From Chloranthus sessilifolius (taxonomy: Eukaryota; Streptophyta; Magnoliopsida; Chloranthales; Chloranthaceae), in assembly GCA_021018995.1 (NCBI GenBank), contig CM037590.1:66931597-66995596 (forward strand): a stretch of DNA of 64,000 bases, in the 5' to 3' direction. A program made the position numbers and the translations under genes. This document shows positions 30,479 to 42,634 of this stretch, piece after piece. The notes under the pieces were generated by a model. That model was not told the origin of the DNA. It saw only the letters and a program-made list of their open reading frames with translations, and did not search any database. Each line of letters opens with the position of its first letter. Within the stretch, counting starts at the first letter, position 1.

Positions 30479-31713
30479 GTTGGAGGTACTACGTATAATC
30501 CTCTTCTTCTAAGAAAGCTGAGACTAAGGTCTCATGCGGGTCGAAAAGTTTTTCTCGCTCGCCTTCCTTTATGTTTAGTGAGCACTCAGTCTTCATTTCA
30601 TTTTTTAGGTTTGGAGTCTTCCAAGTGACACTTTCTACCCACGCGGAAACTTGGGCTGTGGTTTGAACGTGATCTCCAAACTCGGGTTCAGATTCAGACA
30701 AGGGAGGTGGTGAGGGTGTCGGTTCAAGTTTTGGAGGGGTCGAAGGTTCTGGTGGGGGACGATGGAGGAATGGTCTCCTGGCCCTAAAGGAGTGGACTCG
30801 TATATGGGTGAATTTTGGATAAGGTGGTGGGTTTGGTGGAGCGATGCGAGTGATCAAGGTCGAGGGATGTGGGGGTGAAAAGATTCTCACAGGGGTAGTA
30901 GGAGCGTTGGAGGGTTGGATGCGAGTGATTAAAGTGGAGGGTTGGAAAGAGGATTGACTGGGGAGATCTACGGTAGTAACCTGGGCCGGTGCCCCTTGGT
31001 TGTGGTTAGGCATGGGGTTGTTTATGATCCCTAAATTTTGTTGGGGTTGGTTGTTGCTAGGGTTAGGGTTCTTTAATGCTTCCCAGTCGATTTGATTCCG
31101 ATCGTTCATGTCATAGATCACATCTCGGAGGACCCAACAGTCCTCTAAGCTGTGTCCAGCATATTGATGGAATGTATAGTATTTGCTATAGTCTAGATTC
31201 ACAGGTCATGGTCAAGGTTTTTTTGGTGGGAATCGAAGGTGGTTTTGAGTGTTAAGAAATTGGAAGACATTGGAGATCGTATCGGGTAAAGGGAGATAAT
31301 GCTCCCACCTTGGTTGGTAGGGGCCTCTAGCCGGATTAAAGTTTTACGGTGGGGAGACATTATTATAATTCGGTGCGTGGGCCGGTCGATTTTGCATTGT
31401 GTTTTGGTTCTGATAAGTATTGGGGTATTGATTTCTATTTTGGTAATGGCCTTGAACATGGTTTTGGCCTTGGTTCTAGTTTGTGTATCTGGATTGATTA
31501 GCACCCTGATTCTGGTTGGTATACTATTGTTGGTTTTGGTTTTGCCTAAAATTTCGTGTTTGGAAGCTCCCATTATTAGAATTTTGTCCTTAGTTGATGA
31601 CGGATTAACCTGTTCAGTTCCTAAGGCTTTCTTATTATTTTTTGACTTGGATTCGCTAGGGGAGCCTATTTTGGACGTAACGATAGATAGGGCAAGGTCT
31701 CGCCTTTAATATG
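30479..31713 (-). pseudogene. C-terminal Gag of element A
   Basis: An Asn/Gln-rich tract, frameshifted (31199-31573), is followed by a degenerate zinc-knuckle-like YYTFHQYAGHSLEDCWVL, where plant Tat Gag normally has C-x-FH-x4-GH-x4-C; the first Cys is Tyr here. Then comes a long Pro-rich region (30489-31100). Confidence 0.6.
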
Positions 31714-32826
31714 TCACACTAGTCGGGATGCCCGAAAATGAAGTGCAGTAAAGTCGGGGCAATCGCTGATGATAAGCGCGCTCTTTAACGATTCCCTAGT
31801 ATTGTCGATCATAATGTCAATCGAGTCCTTCTCCTTCATTGAAGTGCTGGTCCTCGCAACAAGTTTTCTCCATCGGGCAACAAAGTCAACAAACTCTTCA
31901 TCAAGTCCTTGCTTGGTGGCCATTAGATCGCTGAGGCTGACTGTCTCTTGGATCAAGTGTTTATATTGGTCTAAGAACTGACCGACTAAGTCATCAAAAG
32001 TTTCGATCTTATAGAGTGGGAGTCCCATGAACCAGTCTAGAGCTTCCCCTTCTAATGAACGTTGGAAGTAGTGGATGAGAAGTCCTTGGTTGTCGCATAT
32101 GGGCTGACAGTCATTGTAAAAGAGTGCCAAGTGATGGTTCGGATTTCTCGTGCCATTATATTTGGTAAATTTTGGCTGTTTGAATCTTATAGGTAGGTTA
32201 AATTTGACATCCCTACAAAATTTATCAAATCCGAATGAATGACCAGGGCGTTCCCTCTTGGCCATGTACTCGTCAAGCATTTTAGGGAGATCTTCGATCT
32301 TAATGGTATTGTCCTTTGGCGCGAGCTGCAAGCTAGCCCTATCTAATGCGTTGTCGTTAAAGAATGTGTGAGCATGCCGCCTCAATGACGCGACGCGAGC
32401 TGACACCGTACTCAGGGTAGGTAATGGTCTTTCTTGTCGCTCTTGCTCTTCCAAATTTTGTTGTCTCCTAATGGTTTCGTATGCAGCGGCCAATCCTCGA
32501 AACAACTCTTCAGAGTCATCACCTCCTCTTTGTATTCTTTGGATGCTAAGTTCTATGATTTGTTGAGTGGTGAGGTTTTGTCTAGTGCTATTATTTCTAT
32601 CGTTATGGCTATTATCGGCGTGCGGTGTAGAGAAGGGGTTCTCTTGTTCACCAGCCATGTTAACTTCAGGTTGTCGTGGGCTAAAAGTATAAGGCGGTTC
32701 TTCCTCGTATGCGGGGTTATCATGAAATCCCCACAACGGAGGGTATCCTAAACTTACTCTACGTATGCCAGGCATCTCAAGTCTTTGACGAAGAATCATA
32801 TATCTAAAAAGGAATCTTAACGACAT
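31714..32826 (-). CDS. Gag (capsid part) of element A
   Basis: 370 codons open from MSLRFLFRYM to a stop. Residues about 85-135 are helical; the retrotransposon Gag domain covers about 220-345 with KFTKYNGTRNPNHHLALF, SLEGEALDWFMGLP, TFDDLVGQFLDQY and EEFVDFVARWRKL. It forms the virus-like particle in the cytoplasm. The ATG lies 63 bp inside the PBS, as expected for the first ORF. The stop at 31714 is probably premature because related sequence continues downstream. Confidence 0.85.
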   Translation of the reverse strand: MSLRFLFRYMILRQRLEMPGIRRVSLGYPPLWGFHDNPAYEEEPPYTFSPRQPEVNMAGEQENPFSTPHADNSHNDRNNSTRQNLTTQQIIELSIQRIQRGGDDSEELFRGLAAAYETIRRQQNLEEQERQERPLPTLSTVSARVASLRRHAHTFFNDNALDRASLQLAPKDNTIKIEDLPKMLDEYMAKRERPGHSFGFDKFCRDVKFNLPIRFKQPKFTKYNGTRNPNHHLALFYNDCQPICDNQGLLIHYFQRSLEGEALDWFMGLPLYKIETFDDLVGQFLDQYKHLIQETVSLSDLMATKQGLDEEFVDFVARWRKLVARTSTSMKEKDSIDIMIDNTRESLKSALIISDCPDFTALHFRASRLV

Positions 32827-32888
32827 GACGGGAAAGGAAATAAGGAAATAAAATAAAACTAACTATCTAAGAAAAGTTTGCAAAAAGG

Positions 32889-32906
32889 GTCCCATCACGA
32901 TAGCCA
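32889..32906 (-). other. Primer-binding site of element A
   Basis: In element sense TGGCTATCGTGATGGGAC, three bases after the 5' LTR. B has TGGCGATCGCGATGGGAC. It pairs with the 3' end of a tRNA I cannot name with certainty. Confidence 0.75.
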
Positions 32907-32909
32907 GTT

Positions 32910-35261
32910 TGTTGGAGCGCGCTTTTTCTGGGTTCCTCTCACCTCCCGTTGAATCAATGGCTCCAATTCTGTCCAGATGGACTCTAGCGATGCGGTGCTT
33001 GGAATGACAAAAATAAATAAAAAGGGGGGATTTTTCTAGGAATGTTCCAAGTTTGATTGCGATCGCCAGCTACAGATAGTTAACGACGCTACAACACGTC
33101 AGTGATCACGCTGTGAAGCGGGTGTGGGTTACTTCTATACTAAATCGTCCGCCTGCGAACGTCAGCAGCAGTGCTTCTCTTTAGTGTAGTTAGTTTAATT
33201 TTCCTCTTATTTTCCTTTGTAATTATAATTCCAGTCAGTTTAGATTTCCCAATTCTATTATTATTATGCTCTGATTGTGTGGGCTTATTAAGGTGAGTTA
33301 TTGTAGTGTTCTGATGCTGCCAAGAGTCCATTGAGCATCAAGGTTCTGGTATTACTAAAAGTCCAATCATTTTCAATCTTCTATTAGTACTAGGAGTGCA
33401 TATATATCAGTTCCAATAATATTCTAACTAAAATTAAGCATGCTAATTGTAGTGGGATTCTAATTAAAGTAATTGTAGTAATTCTACTATAATTCTAATT
33501 AAAGCACTCATAATAATTCTACTATAATTCTAATTGAAATAAAAAGACTGATTTTTCTACGGGCCTAATTAAAACAATAAATTTAATTTTCTATTACAAT
33601 ATCAACATAAATAAAAGGATTGATGTATCTACGACCCAAATTATTGACGGATTAATGATGAAAAAATATAACTAATCATGAATAAACTAAATTTCCTAGA
33701 ATTCGGATTGGGAATAATTAATTAACTAAGCTAATGGAAAGGAAATTTTGATTTAACACTCTAATAATTATATCAAGGCCTAATTAATGCGAATAATCAA
33801 TTATGTCAAGATATAAACTAATTAAAGCAATTTATTAATTCTAAAAACTCTAAAAAAGGGGTTTGGGCCCATTTTGCTAAGGAGGATTGGCCTCATTCCC
33901 GAGTACCCTCCGTAAGCTCCCTTAGGCAAATCGGGTGGCTGAGATTAAAGAAAAAAAAATTTAATTTTGGATGGTAAAGTAATATTTTTAGGCTTTTCAG
34001 AGTTGATTTCGGAACAATAGGGGCAAATTGAATTATAAACTAGAATTATGAAAACTAAAATTAATATTTTTGGATTTTTGGAGGTATTAAACTAAGAAAT
34101 TGAAATTAAAAAAAAAAAAACTTTTAAGACTGAATTCGGGTCCGAAATCAGAAAATCAGACCGTATGATTAAGGACTGGTTCTGAACTCTGAGGGTTAAA
34201 TCCAGAAATTAATGATAGGACTGTAAATTATGATTTTAGAGTAGAATTCGGTCTTAAGGGCTAGTATATTAGACTGACAAATCAAGGACTGGCTCTAAAA
34301 GCAGGGAATTAGAACCAAAAATAGAAGATTCAATCTTAAAAGGGTGCTACAATTTATGACTAAAAATAAAATTAAGAATTAATAAATTTGGAGATTATAA
34401 GCTAGGTCGAAAACTAAAATATTAAATCCTTACCTAAGGGGGGTCGGGACTGCGGAGAGAATCATCGAAAGTTCGGATGTTTGAATCTTGAAATCATGGT
34501 TGGGTTCTATGGGTTCGTGCTCGGAGTTCTCTGGTTTCAAAATTTACAGTCTCCTCTCTCAAAATTTGCAGCCTCTTCTTCTCTCTTCGAGAAAAAAAAG
34601 CTTTTATAGGTTTTCCTTTAATTACGTGCCTATTTACGGGTATTTAATTGAATTGCATGCCTGGATTCCGGCGCTTAATCGCTTTGAGTCGGTCACCGAC
34701 TTAGTGAGCGACCGATTGACTTGCTCAGTGAGTCTCCTAGTCCTAACAAATTAGGGCTAATTGCGCGCATGTTATCATGCGCTCAATCGGATTAAGCGTT
34801 TAATCAAGGAAACATAGGGGTCAAGGGTAGTAAGACTAGGTTGGGCGTAGGCCAATTGCATGTTGGTGGTGGAGCGCTCAATCCGATCATGCGCCTAGAT
34901 TCAGGCACATAATCGAGTCTCGAATCGGTCTAGGAAAGGAAGTTTGGTCTGAAAGGTGGGCTGATCACGCGCTTGTGGTTTTGCGTGCGATCTAATTGCG
35001 CATGGGGTTTTAAGCACGTAATTCGAGATTGTTTGAGTATGGTCTCTAGAATGATATGCAAGACTATTGTCTCAGTTTGCATTCCGGCTATATACTGTTA
35101 TTTCAATATATAATCTCCCTATGCTGGGATCTGAGCCACACAGCTATTATTTCAACTTGCGTTCAGCCATGTACTATTGCATGGTCCCACACCGCAGGTT
35201 AAAAGGGGGGTTGATCGAACAAGTTTGTATAGTCTGAGAAGGCAAAATGGGGGTATCTACA
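32910..35261 (-). repeat. 5' LTR of element A
   Basis: 2352 bp, TG...CA, partner of 448-2791. In element sense a clean TATAAAAG box (plus-strand complement 34601-34608) lies upstream of the transcription start, preceded by GCGC-rich palindromes. Confidence 0.92.
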
Positions 35262-35622
35262 AACACGTGTGCTAGCCTTATGGGCTTGAGTGCGTGCATC
35301 CGAGCCTTGCTTAATATTTGGTCTCTCTTGTTACATCATGTGCTAGGGCCATTGTGTTTAGGGTGGTTTCCAACCACCCCCGCAGTGCGGGTTTATCCCC
35401 AATGGGGGGCTGTCCCTCTACTCGTCGTTGCCCATAGCATTCTCCGTTGTCTCTAACCTATTGCGTTGCTGCACAGGCTTGGGAGTTGAATTAAGCTAAC
35501 CAAGCTTGGGGAACTAGGCGTCGCACGTGAGTTCACGTCACAACGAGTGACTCTGTGATAGTTGGAAGCTAGGTGTCGCATGCGAGTGCACGTCGAAAGG
35601 AGTGACTCTGTGACATGCGACA
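35262..35622 (+). mobile_element. Right part of element X
   Basis: Continues the sequence interrupted by A. It contains two copies of a roughly 45-bp unit ending GAGTGACTCTGTGA (about 35518-35563 and 35571-35615). It ends in GCGACA where the copia gag reading resumes, which looks like an LTR edge inserted in the zinc-knuckle codons (after CFKC). Confidence 0.45.
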
Positions 35623-36640
35623 CTTGAAACATTGGGTTTCCTATGCTGATTTCTTATAAGATTTCTTGGTGAAAACCTTTGCTTTCTCATAAGACTTACC
35701 TAAACTCTTTCTATTTTTGAAAATTTTCTTACAATTTTTGACAAACGAGGCAACGTCCTCTCCAGCGTCACTTTCACAGTCCTCATCACCATCCATTTTC
35801 TTAGAAGATCGAAAAGTAACACTTTTATGCTATTGTCTATCATGAATCTCAGATTCATAGGTTTGAAGGGATCCCACTAACTCGTCTATGTTGATCCGGT
35901 CAATGTCCTTGCTTTCTGAGATGGTCGTCACCTGTGGTCTCACTACAAAAAACAAAACTATCAGCGATAGCCAAAAACTACCGCTATTGACAAAAAACTG
36001 CTGCTAATACCCTTGTCGCTAATAGTCTTTAATAGTTTTTTGTTAATAGCGGCAGCTTTTTGGAGAATCTATTTTTTTGTAGTGTCTAAACCTTTCGGGT
36101 AGATATCTTAGAATCTTCCTGACAATTTTTTAAGGTGGTATCTCCTCTCCAAAACCATTGACAACAACATTAAGCTTAGCATAGAAGTCTGTAAACTTCT
36201 AATCATCATCCATCCAAAGATTTTCAAATTGTGTTGTTATTATTTGCAATTTGTTGATCTTCACTTGTGGAGTCCCTTCAAAGGTGGTCTCTAAGATCTT
36301 CTAGCAGGCATCCCTAGCCACTTCACAATTACAAATCCGACGAAAGTCATAATCCATTATAGCACCAAAAATGGCATACAATGCTCTAGAGTTAGCATTA
36401 GTAGCCTGTTTTTCTTCACTATTGTAACGATTAGGGAGTTTCATAGAGATTTGCTCGATCCCATCTAAATGGACCATCTCTTGAGGTGGTGACCAACCAC
36501 TCTCTATAGCAACCCCAACCATGAGGTCCATTGATCTAAGAAAGGCTCTCATTCTAGCCTTCCAATAAGGATAATTGTTATCATCAACCAAAGGAGGTCG
36601 TATTGTGGAAATGCCCCCTCTAGGTAAATCAGAATTTCCG
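35623..36640 (-). pseudogene. Ty1/copia-type Gag fragment (UBN2 type)
   Basis: Read on the minus strand from near 36640: PPLVDDNNYPYWKARMRAFL (the hallmark N-terminus of plant copia Gag), then FEGTPQVKINKLQ, a stop-containing middle, SKDIDRINIDELVGSLQTYE and KSYEKAKVF, ending at a truncated zinc knuckle CFKC. A MITE interrupts it at 35941-36084. The matching LTR lies to the right (36704-37716). No copia pol is present in the window. Confidence 0.8.
35941..36084. mobile_element. CACTA-type MITE
   Basis: 144 bp with terminal inverted repeats CACTACAAAAAA / TTTTTTTGTAGTG and a 3-bp TSD TCT (35938-35940 and 36085-36087), both diagnostic of CACTA non-autonomous elements. The interior has TAGCGGC-like inverted words. 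It splits the copia gag. Confidence 0.9.
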
Positions 36641-36703
36641 AATAAGCGATAGACGCTCGATTAAAAAAGAATCAAATTCAAGCGAAACTTCTCTATTACC
36701 AAT

Positions 36704-37716
36704 TGAAAATTCCCTTAGTCAATGGAATTGATTGGCTATTCGATTAATTCTACTTTAATATAAATATTACACACAAACCAACAATCACCACAACATAATA
36801 TTTACGTAGAAATCCAATCACTGGGAAAAATTACGGGACCAAAATATAATAACCAAATCCACTATGAAATTAAACAATTATATGGATTTTCAAATGATAT
36901 ACTAAACAAATGCACATGCCCTATCAAACCACCATGTAATGCAACTTCCCATTGTAGGTCATCTCCATAGCCTTCAAATTTAAATACCCTCCTCTATCGT
37001 TGATGAACGCATAACAATCCATCCTGAGATCCACAAGGCTATCAACTACACACCCTAATCGCTACGGCACAAAACACCCAACTCACTTGGGAAAATTAAC
37101 AATTAGAAAATGAAGGAGAAAAGAAACCTTTTAATAAGACAATTTTAGAAATTCACTAACTTTCAAAAGGAGAAAGAATAAGTTTTAGGGAGACACTCAA
37201 GGAAGAAGAAGAATCATCAACTTGCTTAGCTAACTTGCCTTTCTCAAAAACCTTTTATTAAAAACCCTAAAACTGTCCAAGAGGACAGTCGAAGAAAAAG
37301 TCCAAAAAGTCCCCTTTTGACAAATGAACAAAAAGGTAATGTAACTCTCAGATCGAGGAACCCCAGCTAGCTATGATTATAGTGACAACAAGTTGTGACC
37401 ATAGCTAGCTGTCACATTTTTGGCAACTAGATGTGGACCACAGTTTGCTGTGAATATCACAGTAGCTCGATGTGGATATAGTTACAGAATATAGCCACAT
37501 CTAGCTGTGGACAAGCCCATAGCTCGTTGTGGACACCACTTCAAGGCATCAAGAAATCATTTGGAAAACACTATACATGTTAAAGGCATGGTCAATGACC
37601 AAGTGTGAATGATAACCTTATTAACCAACACATGATTCATCCATCTTGGCACACAATTTTCCTAAGGGAGATCTACACAATTTTTTAAAAATAGAATGCA
37701 ATAACTAAATCTAACA
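36704..37716 (-). repeat. 5' LTR of the copia element
   Basis: In element sense it begins TGTTAGATTTAG and ends TTTTCA, followed by a decayed ATTGGTAATAGAG resembling the copia PBS (TGGTATCAGAGC). It lies directly upstream of the copia gag and cuts a LINE. Contains AGCTAGCT-like palindromes (37340-37530). Confidence 0.7.
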
Positions 37717-38276
37717 ATTGGTATCTGGACTATGTTGCCAAATATGCTTATCATCGATTTGATCTTTTTGCTGCTCCGCAAGGAGAAGATTTTGGAGCTC
37801 ATCATAAGTCATACTCTCCTCCAAGGTAAATTCCCCTCTTAGATCAAGATCCCAAGATGGCTCAATCCCCTCCACCCTAAAAAAAATGGCCACCTTAGCT
37901 TTTTTACATCTGCTGAGAACATAAATGGAAAGAAACATGACTTTGAGCAAGAGGTGGGCAATCCAATTATGATCCCAGAAACTAATGGATAACCCATTCC
38001 CAAGAACAAATTTAACCCCTCTATTAAACACCAGAATTTGACTGACGATACCTTTGTACCATCCAGACGCTTTGTAGAGTCTTCTACTGTCAAGATCCCA
38101 ACCTCTATCACAAATTTTGTACTTACTATAAATCATCGATTGCCAATAATTATCTCTGTCCCCCAATTTCTAATTTCATTTGCATAATAGGATAGTCTTC
38201 ATTTGAGCAATGCTTCAAATCCCAAGCCCACTATCCTATTTAGAAAGGCAAACCACATCCCAATTTATAAGGTGGA
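37717..38276 (-). pseudogene. LINE (L1-type) reverse-transcriptase C-terminal fragment
   Basis: Minus strand: INWDVVCLSK, a decayed GLGI, then open DRDNYWQSMIYSKY, KFVLGNGLSISFWDHNWI, SIYVLSRCKKAKVAIF and KHIWQHSPDTN. These are the conserved features of the plant LINE tail before its zinc-binding domain. It is truncated on both sides by LTR insertions (copia at 37716, Tekay-like at 38277) and has several stops upstream of 38166. Confidence 0.8.
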
Positions 38277-40137
38277 TGTCACATTCCAAAAATCTGAACC
38301 CGAGCGTGACTGCCTTATTGTGCGTGCCTGACACAAATATCGAGACAAACTTAATTTTTATAATAATAATAATATATGTTAGTATTCAAAACTTGTGCAT
38401 ATGTGAAGTCATGTGTCACATCTGACGCAAATCTGAGTCTAGAAAGACCTTTGATGAAGTGTCATACGCCGAAGTACGATGTATGTTCTCAACACCGGAA
38501 CCAAACCTAAAAAATGGAAATATCAGAGATATTTGCAGATTTAGGTTATAAGAGGAGGGAAAGGGTTAGGGTTTCTTCTCTACTTCCTTCTCCTTGCCTT
38601 CTATTTGCTCTGCCTTCAACCTACAAATTGCGTGATAATCATCATGGTTATATCACGATACTTGACCTAAGTTCCGGAGAACTCTCCTTGAGAAACCTTA
38701 GATTCTGAACCATTTAGTCTTGGACCGAAATTTTAGTTGAAAATCGAAATTTCGGCCGATAATTTGACCGAAAATTTCAATCCCATATATTATATGACCG
38801 AAATTTTGGTCCCAAATTATCGTTTCGGTGGGGACCAAAACCGATAATTTCGACCAAAATTTCGATCATTTCGGCGGAAATTTCAATCCTTGATGTGTCC
38901 TGAGGGAGTGTAACCACCTCTTTATGCGAACGTGGAACTACACATCTGGTTTGGTGCGGCGCTAATTGCGACAAATCTCCGAATCTGGCTCTGAAACCCA
39001 CTTTGAGCCCAAGCACCATGAACCACGGAATCGACTGTAAAGAGGTGAGTTAATGCGTGCTTTACGTAGTTTTTAGATGTCCGGTATGTATGTGAGTGTG
39101 TGAGTATACTTCGATGAAGATCATTGAAGTTACAGATGAAAATAGGTTAAGAATAACGAACCTGAAACCCAACTAAAACTGTCAAATTTGAACGATTGAT
39201 TCTGGTATTCGATCGATCAAATCTGATTGAACTCTATGAATCTTAAGTTCTGAAGAGTTCGAACTGTTCGAATTGAGAATTCGATAGTTCGAACTATAAT
39301 TCAAACGATCGAATTTGGAATTCGATCGATCGAATTCTATATGTTACCTATAGAACAAAAGGTGTTTTTATAGAAGTTGAATCCTAATAAATTCGAATGA
39401 TTGAATTGAGAATTCGATAGTTCAAAATGTAATTCAATCAATTGAATTGAGAATTCGAATGATCGAATTGTATGAAATAGTTATATGAACAGGGGGTCTA
39501 TTTTAGGTTCTAAATGAACCGAACGTTCAAAATTTGAAATGATCAATCGAATGTGGGATTCGATTGATCGAATTGTGAATTTGATGGTTCGAATTCCCCT
39601 GATTCTGTCTGCTTTGGTTTTTTGACAGAAACAGACAGAAACACCATGGTACATCGTACTAGTTGTTTGTCTGACACCTCTGACACTTAGTACAATGTGT
39701 ATGGTCTAGGTTAAGACTAGGAGACCCTTAAAAAGGCTTTAGATTTGCTTAGAAAGACGTGATTTGAGGTAGGAGAACTTCAACCTAAATTTCATTTATT
39801 CTAAATTCATGGACTGATAAGACTTGTATTCTGACACATGATTCTTGACACCTGATTTCAAAATATCTAATTCCTAACACCTAACTCCTGATATCTGATT
39901 CCTAACACTTGATTTTAGATATTATGTAATAAACATCTGATTTTAAGTTCATGTGATAAAAACCCACCGACGAGGTGGGATATCCATGACCAACACGGCA
40001 GGATATCCGTGTATCTGTTCTGTGATCTGTCTAGTACAAGTTGTTCTCATTACACTGAATCTTGTTGCAATTCTTGAAATTGTTCATTGAACGACGATCG
40101 TCAGGGTTACCTATCGACAAACATCTAGCTACCACGC
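38277..40137 (+). mobile_element. Tekay/Del-like LTR, interrupted by element B
   Basis: Starts TGTCACATTCC and shares with the solo LTR at 23062 a segment (about 39965-40015) reading like GATATCCATGACC...GGCAGGATATCCGTG. No coding region. It contains CGAAATTTCGG words (38710-38890) and TTCGATCGATCGAA-type palindromes (39180-39600). Its right part must lie beyond the window, past the second LTR of B. Confidence 0.6.
40133..40137. repeat. Presumed TSD of element B
   Basis: CACGC precedes the LTR; the partner is outside the window, so it cannot be confirmed. Confidence 0.4.
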
Positions 40138-42569
40138 TGTTGGTGCGTGCTTTTTCTAGGTTCCTCTCAGTTCCCGCTGAATAAGTGGCTTCCAATACTG
40201 TCCTGTTGGACTCTAGCGATGCGGTGTATGTGATAAGGTGGGGATAAATAACAATAAAAGGAATTTCCTAGGATGATTCCTAGTTGATTTGCGATCGCCA
40301 GCTGTAGATATTTATCGACGTTGCAACATGTCAATGATCACGCGTTTAAGCGGGTGTGGGTTACTTCTATACTGAATCGTCCACCTGCGAACGTCAACAG
40401 CAGTGTTCTCTTTTAATTAGATAGTTTCAGCTTTCTTTTTAGTTTCCCTTATTGCGATTATGGTCAATTTAAATTCTCTTTTTTTATTGTTAATTATGAT
40501 TAGGTAAGGTTATTATGATGGGTTATTTCAGTGTCCTGATGCTATCAGGAATCCAATCATTTTCAGTTTCTCGGCATCATTAGGAGTCTAATTAATATCA
40601 AAGTCCTAGTACTACTAAGAGTCTAATCAGTTCCAGTCTCCTACTGGTACTAGGAGTGCATGTGTATCAGTTCCAATAATATTCCAATTAAATAAAAGAG
40701 TCCAATTATATATATCGCAATTCTAGATGAAGTAGGTACGCTAATTTTATTGCAATTCTAGATAAGCTGATGTATCAATTGTATGGCAATCACAACTAAA
40801 GCACTTAACATAATCTTACTTGCATTCTAATTTGAAGAAAACAAAGACTAATTTTTTTACTGTGACTCTGATTGAAGCAATAAATCAATTTACTAAAATA
40901 GAAATAAATGATCGAGGCAACAAAATTAACTTTTTTTTTTTAATCGTAATCTACGGATCAATTATGGTAAAAATGTAACTAATAATAAATGAATTAACTT
41001 TCCTAAATGCTGGTGGAGATAATGAATTGATTGAACTAGAAGAATGAATTGAATCAAAGTAAATAATGGTATGAAGGCCTATTTGATGTAATTAGCCAAT
41101 TATATAAAAATAGAAAAAACTACCTATAATTAACTAGTTAATCCTAAACAATCTAAAAAAAAGGGGGGTTGGGCCCGCTATGCTAAGGAGGATTGGCCTC
41201 GTTCCTGAGTACTCTCTGTAAGCTCCCATGGGCAAATTGGATGGCTGAGATAAAAGATAGGTCAATAGTTAAATAATAAAAGGGGGGATTTTTATAATTG
41301 ACTTCGAAATTATAATAAGAAATTAGATTGAGAAACAAAAGTTATGAAATGAAATTTATATTTTTTTAGATTTTTGACGGTATGAAAATATAGAATTAAA
41401 TTATAGATTAAAATTTTAAGACTGAATTCGAGTCCAAAATCAAAAAAATCAGGCCGTATGATTAAGGACTGGTTCTGAACACTGAGAGTAAGAACCAAAA
41501 ATTAATGATAGGATTATAAATTAAGATTTTAGATTAGAATTAGAGCATAAGGTCGGTATATCGGACCGCTAGATTAAGGACAGATTCTAGAAATAGAGAA
41601 CTAGAACCGGATATAGAGAATTTCGGTCCGAAGAGGGTGCTACGATCTAAAAATTAGAAATAGAATTGATTAATTAAACTGAGGGGAAATCCTAAGTCTA
41701 AAATAAAATTAAATTCTTACCTAGGGTCGGGGCCATGGAGAGGAATCATCGAAGATTCGGGGGTTTGAATCTTGAAATCATGACTAATTTGCTCTATGGG
41801 CTTGTCCTCGGAGTTCTCTGGTTTCGAAGTCCCAAAAAAAATCCATTCTCTCTCTCAAAATTGCCAGCCTCTCTCTCTTTGAGAAAAAGGGCTTTTATAG
41901 GTTTTCCTTCAATTACACGCTTATTTCCGGGCATTTAATTGAATTGCGCGCCAATTTTCTGACGCTTAATTGCTTTGAGTCGATCACCGACTCAGTGAGC
42001 GACCGGCTGAATTACTCAGCGAGTTTCCTAGTCCTAACAAAATTAGGACTAATTACTCACTTGTTGGGACGTGCGTAATCCAATTAAGCGTATTACCTGA
42101 AGCACTTAATCAAGGAAACATAGGGGCCAATGGTAGGAGGCTAGGTTGGGTGTATGGCCAATTGCGCTTTGGTGGTGTAGCACTCAATCCGATCGCGCGT
42201 CCTATTCCAGGTGCGTAATCGAGTCTCGAAATGGTCTGTAAAAGAAAGGTTGGTCTGAAAGGGGACTGATCGCGCACTTGTGGTTCTGCACGTGAACGAA
42301 TTATGCACGGGTTTTCAGGCGCTTAATTTAGGAATGTCCGAGTATGGTCTCAAAAATGGTATGTAGGACTATTGTTTTAGTCTGCGTCCTGACTATATAC
42401 TATTGCTTAGTATATAGCCTCCCTACGTTGGGATCTGAGCTATAAAGCTATTGTTTCAGCTTGTGTTCAGCCATGTACTGTTGCATGGTCCTATGTCGAG
42501 GGTTAAAAAGGTCAAGGGCTGACCAAACGAATTCGTGTACTCCGAGAGAGCGAAATGAGGGTGTCTACA
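40138..42569 (-). repeat. 3' LTR of element B
   Basis: TGTTGG...TCTACA, 2432 bp. In element sense TATAAAAG (plus-strand complement 41892-41899). It carries the same palindrome GAGTCGATCACCGACTC near 41978. Its first 240 bp match 63491-63730. Confidence 0.9.
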
Positions 42570-42634
42570 AATGCCCCTCTTCGGCGCACTCTTGCGAAGT
42601 AAGAACGCGTCGAAGAAGTAAACACCCCTCATTC
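42553..42634. other. Hairpin at the polypurine tract (B)
   Basis: AAATGAGGGTGTCTAC at the LTR end pairs with GTAAACACCCCTCATT inside; inner GAAGTAAGAACGCG is conserved. The polypurine tract is 42570-42585 (GCCGAAGAGGGGCATT in element sense). Confidence 0.6.

Larger units (their letters stand above)
448..35261 (-). mobile_element. Element A: giant Ty3/gypsy (Tat/Ogre-like) retrotransposon with nested insertions
   Basis: The element is bounded by two related LTRs (448-2791 and 32910-35261), both TG...CA, with a 5-bp TSD. It is read on the minus strand: PBS 32889-32906, gag from 32826, protease, G-patch, RT, two RNase H domains, integrase ending at 21518, then about 19 kb up to the polypurine tract beside 2791. 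Removing the nested LTR element (about 7.7 kb) and the solo LTR (about 2.5 kb) leaves about 24.6 kb, in the size range of Ogre-type elements. Two RNase H domains and a G-patch after the protease are known Tat-lineage traits; the lineage call is inference. An antisense cassette fills the 3' region. All ORFs are damaged, so the copy is not autonomous now. Confidence 0.9.

Noticed and set aside
31299..31709. Plus-strand Val/Leu-rich ORF opposite gag
   Set aside because: A shadow of the Asn/Gln-rich gag C-terminus; the same artefact appears at 61962-62159 in B.
37714..37730. TTGGTATCTGGAC as a plus-strand copia PBS
   Set aside because: It is LINE coding sequence (codons for the SPDTN stretch) right after the copia LTR edge; the real, decayed PBS is on the other side near 36690-36703.
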